Source: Amorphus coralli DSM 19760 (lineage in GTDB: Bacteria > Pseudomonadota > Alphaproteobacteria > Rhizobiales > Amorphaceae). Taken from it: a stretch of 64,000 nucleotides of DNA. The notes beneath the pieces are model-generated. The model worked only from the letters and a program-made list of their open reading frames with translations. It was not told the origin of the DNA and searched no databases. Shown in pieces: positions 57,231-64,000 of this stretch (its first letter is position 1; each line of letters starts with the position of its first letter). Location: positions 186,001 through 250,000 of the forward strand of contig NZ_KB894572.1 in the NCBI RefSeq assembly GCF_000374525.1, read 5' to 3'. A program made the translations under genes and the position numbers.

Positions 57231-58441
57231 AGGTCCCACCCCATGGTCTTGGCGATCGTGTGGACGTCCTTGTCGCCCCGGCCGCACAGGTTCATGACGA
57301 TGATCTGGTCCCTGCCCATCTCGGGCGCCATCTTGGCGACCTGGGCGAGCGCGTGGGACGGCTCCAGGGCCGGCAGGATGCCCTCGGTGCGGGCGCAGAG
57401 CGCGAATGCTTCCAGCGCCTCGTCGTCGCCGATCGGGACATAGGTGGCGCGGCCGGTTTCCTTGAGCCACGAATGCTCCGGGCCGATACCGGGATAGTCG
57501 AGGCCGGCGGAAATGGAGTGGCCTTCCAGGATCTGGCCGTCATCGTCCTGCAGGAGATAGGTGCGGTTGCCGTGCAAAACCCCCGGACGTCCGGCGGTCA
57601 GCGAGGCGCAGTGGCGCTCGCCGCCCAGTCCCTCGCCGCCGGCCTCGACACCGGTGATGCCGACGTCGGCGTCGTCCAGGAAGGGATGGAACAGACCGAT
57701 GGCGTTGGAGCCGCCGCCGACGCAGGCCACGACCTGATCGGGAAGCCGGCCCTCGGCCGCCAGGATCTGCTCGCGGGTCTCGCGCCCGATCACCGACTGG
57801 AAATCGCGCACCAGCTCCGGATAGGGATGCGGACCCGCGGCGGTGCCGATCAGATAGTAGGTCGTGTCGACGTTGGAGACCCAGTCGCGCAGCGCCTCGT
57901 TCATGGCGTCCTTCAGGGTGCCCGCGCCGGAGGTCACCGGGATCACCTCGGCGCCGAGGAGCTTCATGCGGAAGACGTTGGGCTTCTGCCGCTCCACGTC
58001 GGTGGCGCCCATGTAGACCACGCAGGGCAGTCCGAAGCGGGCACAGACCGTCGCCGTCGCCACGCCATGCTGGCCGGCGCCGGTCTCCGCGATGATGCGG
58101 GTCTTGCCCATGCGCCGGGCGAGCAGGATCTGGCCCAAGCAGTTGTTGATCTTGTGCGAACCGGTGTGGTTGAGCTCGTCGCGCTTGAAGTAGATCTTCG
58201 CGCCGCCGAGCTCTTCGGTCAGCCGCTCGGCGAAATAGAGCGGCGAGGGGCGGCCGGTATAGGTGGCGTGCAGCCCGTCGAGCTCCGCCTGGAAGGCCGG
58301 ATCGGCCTGGGCCGCGCGATAGGCCTCTTCCAGCTCCAGGATCAGCGGCATCAGCGTTTCGGCCACGAAACGCCCGCCGAAGATGCCGAAATGGCCGGAC
58401 GTGTCGGGCCCGGAGCGGAAGGTGTTCGGCTGAAGGGTCAT
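57227..58441 (-). CDS. trpB: Tryptophan synthase beta chain
   Basis: 404 aa PLP enzyme. [20 protein letters not shown] opening, PLP lysine in [20 protein letters not shown] (HTGSHKIN), [17 protein letters not shown] and [15 protein letters not shown] phosphate loop. It condenses indole with serine. Follows trpF by 19 nt and overlaps trpA. Confidence 0.97.
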   Translation of the reverse strand: MTLQPNTFRSGPDTSGHFGIFGGRFVAETLMPLILELEEAYRAAQADPAFQAELDGLHATYTGRPSPLYFAERLTEELGGAKIYFKRDELNHTGSHKINNCLGQILLARRMGKTRIIAETGAGQHGVATATVCARFGLPCVVYMGATDVERQKPNVFRMKLLGAEVIPVTSGAGTLKDAMNEALRDWVSNVDTTYYLIGTAAGPHPYPELVRDFQSVIGRETREQILAAEGRLPDQVVACVGGGSNAIGLFHPFLDDADVGITGVEAGGEGLGGERHCASLTAGRPGVLHGNRTYLLQDDDGQILEGHSISAGLDYPGIGPEHSWLKETGRATYVPIGDDEALEAFALCARTEGILPALEPSHALAQVAKMAPEMGRDQIIVMNLCGRGDKDVHTIAKTMGWDL

Positions 58442-58460
58442 GTCGGTTCGCCTCTCCAGG

Positions 58461-59174
58461 TCAGGCGGTCTCGCGGGACCGGTCGGTCGCTGCGGTTTCG
58501 TCCGCCGCGCGGGCCGCGGTCACGAAGGCGTGGATCAGGGCGGGGTCCTTGCGGCCGGGCGCGTGCTCCACGCCGGAGGATACGTCGATGGCAGCCGGTC
58601 GGACCTGCCGCACGGCGTCGGCCACGGTTGCGGGATCGAGGCCACCGGAAAGCATGTAGGGCAGGGCAGGGTCAAGCGCGGCCAGAAGCGACCAGTCGAA
58701 GGCGGCGCCGTTGCCGCCGGGTCGGGTCGCGTCCTTTGGCGGCTTGGCATCCAGAAGCAAGTGATCCGCCGCGTCGCGGTAGTCACTGACGCGATCCAGA
58801 TCGGCCGCCGTGGCAACGCCGAGGGCTTTCATCACGGGGATGCCGTACCGCTCGCGGGCAGCGCGGACGACGTCCGGCGTCTCGCGCCCGTGGAACTGGA
58901 GAAGGGTGGGGCGGACGCGATTTGCGATCGCGTCAAGCGTCGCCTCCTCCGCATCCACCGTCAGCGCCACGATCTCCGCGCGGCCGCGGGCACGATCGGC
59001 AAGCGCCGCGCCGTCCGCAATCGCGACGTGACGCGGGCTCGGCGGAAAGAAGACGAGGCCGATCATGTCGGCGCCTGCGTCCAGAGCCGCATCGACCGCG
59101 GCGGCGTCCGTCAGCCCGCAGATCTTGATCGACAGGCGGTCAGCCGGTGCGCGCGTGCGGCCGGTCGCGCTCAT
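58461..59174 (-). CDS. trpF: Phosphoribosylanthranilate isomerase
   Basis: 237 aa. [20 protein letters not shown] with the catalytic Cys, [35 protein letters not shown] with the catalytic Asp, and [14 protein letters not shown] plus [11 protein letters not shown] at 59174 overlaps the fabI stop (ATGA), which joins tryptophan and fatty-acid genes in one translational unit. Confidence 0.93.
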   Translation of the reverse strand: MSATGRTRAPADRLSIKICGLTDAAAVDAALDAGADMIGLVFFPPSPRHVAIADGAALADRARGRAEIVALTVDAEEATLDAIANRVRPTLLQFHGRETPDVVRAARERYGIPVMKALGVATAADLDRVSDYRDAADHLLLDAKPPKDATRPGGNGAAFDWSLLAALDPALPYMLSGGLDPATVADAVRQVRPAAIDVSSGVEHAPGRKDPALIHAFVTAARAADETAATDRSRETA

Positions 59175-60043
59175 CCGCTCGCGGAGCGGGTCGGATGGAT
59201 CGGCCGTCCCGCCGCCTCCAGCTCTTCCTCTACCTGCTCGCGCCGTTCCTCCGCCTTCAGCTCGTCGAGCTGCGGCATGGAGATGATGTTGTAGCCGGAG
59301 TCCACGAAGTGGATCTCGCCGGTCACGCCGGTGGAGAGGTCGGAGAGAAGGTAAAGCCCCGTGCCACCGATCTCGTCGATGGTCACGGTCCGGCGCAGCG
59401 GAGCGTGCTTGCGCTGGTAGTTGAACATGAAGCGCGCGTCGGTGACGCCGGCGCCCGCGAGCGTGCGGACCGGGCCGGCGGAGATAGCGTTCACGCGGAT
59501 GTTCTGGGTGCCGAGATCGACGGCGAGATAGCGCACCGACGATTCCAGCGCCGCCTTGGCCACGCCCATGATGTTGTAGTTGGGCATGACGCGGGTGGCG
59601 CCGCCATAGGTCAGCGTGACCAGCGAGCCGCCGTTGGGCATCAGGTCCGCCGCGCGTTTCGCCGCCTCGGTAAAGGAGAAGCAGGAGATCACCATGGTGC
59701 GCACGAAGTTCTCGCGGCTGGTGTCGCAGTAGCGGCCCTTCAGCTCCGTGCGGTCGGAGTGGGCAATCGCGTGGACCATGAAGTCCATCGAGCCCCAGGT
59801 CTCGCGCACCCGGTCGAACACGGCATCCACGGAGGCAGTGTCCTCCACGTCGCACGGCACGACAAAGGGCGCGTTGACCGAATCCGCCAGCGGCTGCACC
59901 CTGCGGCCGAACTGATCGCCCTGGTAGGTGAAGCCGATCTCGGCGCCCTCGTCGGCCAGGCGCTTTGCGATGCCCCAGGCAATCGAATGGTTGTTGGCGA
60001 CACCCATCACGAGGCCGCGCTTTCCAGCCATTACTCCAGCCAT
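59171..60043 (-). CDS. fabI: Enoyl-ACP reductase (NADH)
   Basis: 290 aa. GKRGLVMGVANNHSIAWGIA nucleotide-binding region, the Tyr-x6-Lys pair in YNIMGVAKAALESSVRYLA, and NAISAGPVRTLAGAGV. It does the final reduction of each elongation cycle. An E/R-rich tail of about 25 residues follows the normal C-terminus. AGGAGG precedes the ATG. Runs from fabB (81 nt gap) into trpF (4-nt overlap). Confidence 0.95.
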   Translation of the reverse strand: MAGVMAGKRGLVMGVANNHSIAWGIAKRLADEGAEIGFTYQGDQFGRRVQPLADSVNAPFVVPCDVEDTASVDAVFDRVRETWGSMDFMVHAIAHSDRTELKGRYCDTSRENFVRTMVISCFSFTEAAKRAADLMPNGGSLVTLTYGGATRVMPNYNIMGVAKAALESSVRYLAVDLGTQNIRVNAISAGPVRTLAGAGVTDARFMFNYQRKHAPLRRTVTIDEIGGTGLYLLSDLSTGVTGEIHFVDSGYNIISMPQLDELKAEERREQVEEELEAAGRPIHPTRSASG

Positions 60044-60124
60044 TCGATCAACCTCCTCGAGCCGACCGCACCGTTGTGCGCGTGTCGTTCCGGTGCTGCG
60101 GGTCGCGGTCTGCGTCCCGGTCGG

Positions 60125-61342
60125 TCATCCGTCGTACCGCTTCATCACGATCGACGCGTTGGTTCCGCCGAAGCCGAAGGCGTTCGACATGACGCACTCC
60201 AGCGCCACGTTGTCCTGGCGCTCGCGCACGATCGGCATGTCGGCGAAGGCCGGATCGAGGGTCTCGATGTTAGCCGATTCGCAGATGAAGCCGTTGTTGA
60301 GCATCAGGAGCGAGTAGATCGCCTCGTGCACGCCGGCGGCACCCTGGGAGTGCCCGGTGAGCGACTTGGTCGCCGAAATGGGCGGAATGGTGTCGCCGAA
60401 CACGGCCCGGATCGCCTCGATCTCCTTAATGTCGCCGATCGGCGTGGAGGTGGCGTGCGGGTTGATGTAATCGATCGGGCAGCCGGCCTGGTCGACGGCC
60501 ATGCGCATGCAGCGCGCGCCGCCTTCGCCGGACGGCTGAACCATGTCGACACCGTCTGAGGTGTGCGCGTAGCCCACCAGCTCGGCATAGATGGTCGCGC
60601 CGCGGGCCTTGGCATGTTCCAGCTCTTCCAGGACCAGAACGCCGGCGCCGCCGGAGATCACGAAGCCGTCGCGGTTCGCGTCGTAGGCGCGCGACGCGGT
60701 CTGCGGCGTGTCGTTGTACTTGCTCGACATCGCGCCCATGGCGTCGAAGAGAACCGACAGCGTCCAGTCCAGCTCCTCGCAGCCGCCGGCGAAGATGATG
60801 TCCTGCTTGCCCATCTGAATCTGTTCGTAGGAGGAGCCGATGCAGATGTTGGTGGTGGCGCAAGCCGCCGAGATGGAGTGGTTCAGACCCTTGATCTTGA
60901 ACCAGGTGGCCAATGTCGCCGATGCGGTGGACGACATCGACTTGGGTACGGCGAACGGCCCGACCTTGCGCGGCCCCTTGTCGCGAGTGGTGTCAGCCGC
61001 CTGCACGATGGCATGGGTCGACGGGCCACCGGAGCCCATGATGATGCCGGTACGCTCGTTGGAGATGTCGCTCTCCTCGAGCCCGGCATCGGCAATCGCC
61101 TGCTCCATGGCTACGTGGTTCCACGCCGTGCCGCCGCCGTGGAAGCGCATGGCGCGCCGGTCCACAACGTCTTCGGGGTTCAGCGTGGGGGCTCCGTGCA
61201 CCTGGGAGCGGAAGCCGAGTTCCGCGTAGCGCTCCGCCCGCACGATCCCGGGACGGGCCTCGCGCAGGGAGGAGAGCACCTCCTCGGTGTTGTTGCCGAT
61301 CGACGACACGATTCCCATGCCGGTGACGACGACTCGTCTCAT
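60125..61342 (-). CDS. fabB: Beta-ketoacyl-ACP synthase I
   Basis: 405 aa. [20 protein letters not shown] opening, nucleophile Cys in [14 protein letters not shown], first His in [13 protein letters not shown], second His in [17 protein letters not shown]. With FabA it makes unsaturated fatty acids. The fabA-fabB pair beside irr is typical of alphaproteobacteria. A 229-nt gap to fabA contains a small GC hairpin (61475-61489) but no gene. Confidence 0.96.
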   Translation of the reverse strand: MRRVVVTGMGIVSSIGNNTEEVLSSLREARPGIVRAERYAELGFRSQVHGAPTLNPEDVVDRRAMRFHGGGTAWNHVAMEQAIADAGLEESDISNERTGIIMGSGGPSTHAIVQAADTTRDKGPRKVGPFAVPKSMSSTASATLATWFKIKGLNHSISAACATTNICIGSSYEQIQMGKQDIIFAGGCEELDWTLSVLFDAMGAMSSKYNDTPQTASRAYDANRDGFVISGGAGVLVLEELEHAKARGATIYAELVGYAHTSDGVDMVQPSGEGGARCMRMAVDQAGCPIDYINPHATSTPIGDIKEIEAIRAVFGDTIPPISATKSLTGHSQGAAGVHEAIYSLLMLNNGFICESANIETLDPAFADMPIVRERQDNVALECVMSNAFGFGGTNASIVMKRYDG

Positions 61343-61571
61343 GCATGCCTCCGCAGCGGTGCGTCGGTCGAGGAGCGGCAGGTATCGGCGATGCCGACCA
61401 AGCGCGTCCTCACCTGAAAGCTGATCATTTCAAGGACCTCCCGACGAGTCCAAATCTCCGGGTCAAGGCTCGGACGGTGCTTGGCACCGGGCGTCACGAG
61501 CCGTGATCGATACATATAGGTGTGTGCGAGCGGTTCGCAGCCCGGCTGTTTCGACCGTGGCCGAGCCGGGG

Positions 61572-62108
61572 TCACGCCACGGGCGCCTCGTCCGTGAAGA
61601 GGCCGACCCGAAGGCCCTGGGCACTGAAGATCTGCTCTCCGTCCGCCTTCACCCAGCCGTCGCCTATGCCGAGCGTGAGCTTGGAGCGCATCACGCGCTT
61701 CACGTCGACGCCGTATTCGAGCTTCTTCACGCTGGGCAGAACCATGCCAGTGAACTTCACCTCGCCGGTGGACAGGGCTCGACCGCGACCGGGGGCGCCA
61801 AGCCAGCCGAGATAGAAGCCGAGCATCTGCCAGAGGGCGTCGAGGCCGAGGCAGCCGGGCATCACCGGATCGCCCTGGAAGTGGCAGGCGAAGAACCACA
61901 GGTCGGGACGGATCTCGAACTCGGCGGTCACGTGCCCCTTGCCGTGCGCGCCGCCTTCCTCGGAAATGGAGGCAATCCGGTCGAACATGAGCATCGGCGG
62001 AAGCGGAAGCTGGGCGTTGCCCGGCCCAAACAACTCGCCGCGCCCACACGCCAGAAGATCCTCGTACTCAAAACTGGAGCGGCGCTGCTCGGTGCCCATG
62101 CCGGTCAC
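61572..62108 (-). CDS. fabA: 3-hydroxydecanoyl-ACP dehydratase/isomerase
   Basis: 178 aa. [20 protein letters not shown], the catalytic His in [20 protein letters not shown] with the catalytic Asp in GLDALWQ. It dehydrates and isomerises the C10 intermediate to allow unsaturated fatty-acid synthesis. The start may be GTG at 62108 (AGAGGG nearby) or ATG at 62099. Divergent from irr. Confidence 0.95.
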   Translation of the reverse strand: MTGMGTEQRRSSFEYEDLLACGRGELFGPGNAQLPLPPMLMFDRIASISEEGGAHGKGHVTAEFEIRPDLWFFACHFQGDPVMPGCLGLDALWQMLGFYLGWLGAPGRGRALSTGEVKFTGMVLPSVKKLEYGVDVKRVMRSKLTLGIGDGWVKADGEQIFSAQGLRVGLFTDEAPVA

Positions 62109-62549
62109 TATTCCCTCTGCCCTTCACTCCATGCGCCGTCCGGGCCACGCTTCGGGCGCGGTTGGACGCACGGGTTGTTGTTAGCCTTGCTGCCCGCGCA
62201 CGCCGGTTGGTCACCGGGCGGGAGCAGCGCATCGGGCGCGTTCCTAACACAGGCGTTACGGGTCGCAAAGCCACCGCAGCGGCATTGCCAGGCAGGGGGA
62301 TGCCTGCGACAGGATGTCCCGCTCCTCCTTTTGATGTTGCGATCAATTCGCAAGATGAGTCATTGATGCTGCGAACGGATCGCAACATGGGAAAAATTGA
62401 CTGTTGCGATCTGCTTTTATTACGGTTACACACGCAACAATATCGCATGTTGCGCTCAATGGCTTGCGCGTGTTCCTGTACGCGTTGGCTTTACTCATAT
62501 GACCGCGGTGACCCGGTTCGGGCCTTCGCGATGGACCAAGGAGACAGCG
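62109..62549. other. fabA-irr divergent promoter region
   Basis: 441 nt without a gene. The irr-proximal part holds repeated TTGCGA-type boxes and a possible promoter TTGACT (62397) - N15 - TATTAC (62418). The fabA-proximal part shows nothing recognisable. Confidence 0.6.
62337..62454. promoter_or_regulatory. Cluster of Fur-box-like inverted repeats before irr
   Basis: Box 1 TTGCGA-TCAAT-TCGCAA (62337-62353, perfect). Box 2 TGCGA-ACGGA-TCGCA (62370-62384, perfect, same 5-nt spacer). A lone half-site TTGCGA at 62404-62409, between the possible -35 and -10. Box 4 CGCAACA-N8-TGTTGCG (62433-62454, perfect). I recall alphaproteobacterial Fur/Mur boxes as TTGCGA-like dyads, and Fur is known to control irr in Bradyrhizobium. 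The boxes are seen; the regulator is inferred. Confidence 0.55.
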
Positions 62550-63005
62550 ATGCAGGTTGTCCGCACGCATCACGACCATCTTCATGCGGCCGCGACTGCG
62601 CGCGACATCAAATCGATGCTGCGTGAAGCGGGCCTTCGCCCGACGCGTCAGCGCGTCGCCCTGGCCGACATCCTGTACCGCTACGGCAACCGGCACATTT
62701 CCGCCGAGCAGCTGCACGAGGAAGCGATCTCCGCCCGCGTGCCGGTCTCGCTCGCGACGGTCTACAACACGCTGCACCAGTTCACGCAGGCCGGCTTCCT
62801 TCGCGAAGTCGCCGTGGACGGCACCAAGACCTATTTCGACACCAACGTCAGCGACCACCACCACTTCTTCAACGAAGAGGACAACTCGGTGATCGACATC
62901 CCGGGCAGCAACCTGTCCATCGACGACGTGCCGACCCCGCCTGAGGGGATGGAAATCGTGCGTGTCGACGTGGTGGTGCGCATTCGCCCGATTGAGGGCC
63001 GCTGA
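62550..63005 (+). CDS. irr: Iron response regulator Irr (Fur family)
   Basis: 151 aa. Winged helix with LREAGLRPTRQRVALADILY, YGNRHISAEQLHEEA, VSLATVYNTLHQFTQAG, then the metal/heme region VSDHHHFFNEED that distinguishes Irr from Fur (HHH). Lacks the N-terminal heme regulatory Cys-Pro motif of Bradyrhizobium Irr. Irr represses or activates iron and heme genes under low iron and degrades with heme. AAGGAGACAGCG precedes the ATG. Its promoter contains Fur-like boxes. Confidence 0.92.
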   Translation: MQVVRTHHDHLHAAATARDIKSMLREAGLRPTRQRVALADILYRYGNRHISAEQLHEEAISARVPVSLATVYNTLHQFTQAGFLREVAVDGTKTYFDTNVSDHHHFFNEEDNSVIDIPGSNLSIDDVPTPPEGMEIVRVDVVVRIRPIEGR

Positions 63006-63044
63006 GGCCTTCGGGCTTCCACCTTTCCGTCGGGACATGTTCGG

Positions 63045-63073
63045 ATCGGCGCCGCTTGCGGCGCCGATTTTTT
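63045..63073 (+). terminator. Terminator of irr
   Basis: ATCGGCGCCGC / GCGGCGCCGAT dyad followed by a run of T (63068-63073), 39 nt past the irr stop. Confidence 0.82.
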
Positions 63074-63115
63074 GTTTGAGGCGGGTGCCGCGCGAAGCGG
63101 CGGCAGGGTGCCGCC

Positions 63116-63667
63116 TCAGTCGAACGTCTCGTTGGGATAGACGCCGAACAGGGTCTTCTGGGAGATGAAGCCGCGCCAGCCTTCGCCGAAGACTTCGCAC
63201 CAGGTCTTGTCGCAGCTCTCCACGTCGGCCATCACGTTCGGCTCGAGCAAGGCCGCGACGCGCCCCTGGTCGTCGGCCTCCGCATAGAGCGGCACCGGGT
63301 CGGTTCGCCACGGGGCGATCAGCGCTGTCCGGCGCGATGAAAGAAGGCTGTGATAGACCCAGCCCTCCGAGCCGTCCGAATCGCGGATGCGCCGCCAGTT
63401 ATCGAATTCCTGCACGACCTCGACCGGCCATCCGGTCCGCTTGAAGGTCCACTTCATCGGATAGTCGGTGCCGGGTCCGGCGCGCACGTTCACCTCGTTT
63501 GACTTGAGGCTGACGAAACGGGGGAGGGGCAGGCCACTCGGCCCTTTCTGGACGGTGGCGGCGGACTGGGCGAGCGCGGCGCCCGGCGCCATCACCACGA
63601 TAGCGGCCACGGCGAAAATGCCCGCCAGTGCCAGGCGGCGCAGCGCCCGAGTGGGCTGGGCGGGCAT
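63116..63667 (-). CDS. Exported SH3-domain protein
   Basis: 182 aa from the ATG at 63667. The leader (LALAGIFAVAAIVVMAPGAA then LAQ) is a Sec signal. Two bacterial SH3-type repeats follow: VSLKSNEVNVRAGPGTDYPM with WTFKRTGWPVEVVQEFDNWR, then PLYAEADDQGRVAALLEPNV with WCEVFGEGWRGFI. Such domains bind cell-wall or peptide ligands; the role is unknown. The frame is open 38 codons further to 63781, but that part is Pro/Arg-rich. Convergent with irr; a common neighbour in Hyphomicrobiales. Confidence 0.85.
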   Translation of the reverse strand: MPAQPTRALRRLALAGIFAVAAIVVMAPGAALAQSAATVQKGPSGLPLPRFVSLKSNEVNVRAGPGTDYPMKWTFKRTGWPVEVVQEFDNWRRIRDSDGSEGWVYHSLLSSRRTALIAPWRTDPVPLYAEADDQGRVAALLEPNVMADVESCDKTWCEVFGEGWRGFISQKTLFGVYPNETFD

Positions 63668-63966
63668 TGCCGACGACCGGCCGGCGCGGCTGGATGCGGG
63701 ATCGTTTCGGCCAGGCGGAGGGGGGGCGCCCGGGGAAAGGATCGTCACGGTCTGGCTCCTTGCGATCTGTTGCAACGTCATGCGGGCGGCGCCGCGATCG
63801 GTCGTCCGCCCCGATGTTGTCTAGTCCCGGCGACAGTGCCGAGTTGAGTTTCGGGCCCGGTCTGCTAGACGTTCAGACCTTGACCCGGGGGCGGGCGAAC
63901 CCGTGTGGTGCACGCTTGCCTCGTCAGGGTAAAGGAAGCTTCAACGGTTCTGGCGAGTTGCGCGCG

Positions 63967-64000
63967 ATGGCAAAGAAAAAGCCTCTTGTGGTGGTCACCC
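63967..64000 (+). CDS. Start of a gene, possibly a D-2-hydroxyacid dehydrogenase (partial)
   Basis: ATG at 63967 opens MAKKKPLVVVT and runs off the window. This opening is like that of glyoxylate/hydroxypyruvate reductase-type D-2-hydroxyacid dehydrogenases, which I recall as neighbours of the SH3 gene in related genomes. Eleven residues cannot decide it. Confidence 0.35.
   Translation, partial: MAKKKPLVVVT

Noticed and set aside
58461-59855. 464-codon frame for TrpF
   Set aside because: The part upstream of 59174 is antisense-frame shadow of fabI; the family length (about 210-240 aa) fits the start at 59174.

Overview
The window looks like chromosomal DNA of a high-GC alphaproteobacterium, most likely Hyphomicrobiales (Rhizobiales). 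Reasons: irr (Fur-family iron response regulator) divergent from fabA-fabB-fabI; the TCA block mdh-sucC-sucD-sucA-sucB-SDR-lpdA; trpF-trpB-trpA-accD-folC; ihfB next to a LapA-like gene; and an AccD whose zinc ribbon has lost three of its four cysteines, as I recall is usual in that order. No rRNA, tRNA, CRISPR array or intact mobile element was seen.

Region 1 (1-16673) is accessory. It opens with a 3' gene end that overlaps, by an ATGA, an unusual lipoprotein joining an OsmF/ProX-type osmolyte-binding domain to a TAXI-type binding domain. A secreted Ntn hydrolase follows. Then come about 790 bp of decayed DNA with remnants of an ArdC-like antirestriction gene and a TctA permease. Next is a minus-strand series: an ABC importer (binding protein, ATPase, fused permease), a carboxymuconolactone-decarboxylase-like protein, a PcaD-like hydrolase, an oppositely oriented LysR regulator with a perfect 7-5-7 palindrome in its promoter region, an MFS carrier, an SDR, a luciferase-like monooxygenase with its flavin reductase, a DAO-type oxidase and a uronate-dehydrogenase-like enzyme. 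This reads as an import-and-degrade locus for an unknown organic substrate.

Region 2 (16674-26169) is a fatty-acid utilisation locus: acyl-CoA synthetase, MerR regulator, thiolase, FadN-like bifunctional protein, acyl-CoA dehydrogenase and SCP2 protein on the plus strand, meeting a FadL/TodX porin across paired terminators. A perfect palindrome (TGACGTAAACGTCA) lies before the synthetase, and a weaker copy lies before the porin.

Region 3 (26632-33138) has a DUF938 methyltransferase, a small unknown protein, a GMC oxidoreductase, threonine aldolase, and a bufferin-type (Gig-type) RiPP operon: DUF2282 precursor, DUF692 MNIO maturase, DUF2063 partner and DoxX protein. This is the most distinctive specialised system in the window.

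Region 4 (33271-40080) holds recF, dnaN, dnaA, a rhodanese, a 727-bp partly AT-rich gap, rpsT with a long leader, and a crotonase. Region 5 (40369-51995) holds zapE and the TCA/2-oxoglutarate dehydrogenase operon, with a stable UACG hairpin between the sucA Shine-Dalgarno and its start codon and a possible 58-codon gene between sucC and sucD. Region 6 (52110-64000) holds lapA-like, ihfB, sppA, folC, accD, trpA, trpB, trpF, fabI, fabB, fabA, then divergent irr with repeated TTGCGA-N5-TCGCAA-like elements, an SH3-domain exported protein and the start of one more gene.

A dispersed intergenic repeat of about 52 bp occurs twice (10498-10549 and 29371-29423). In both places it supplies the TAA stop of the adjoining gene.
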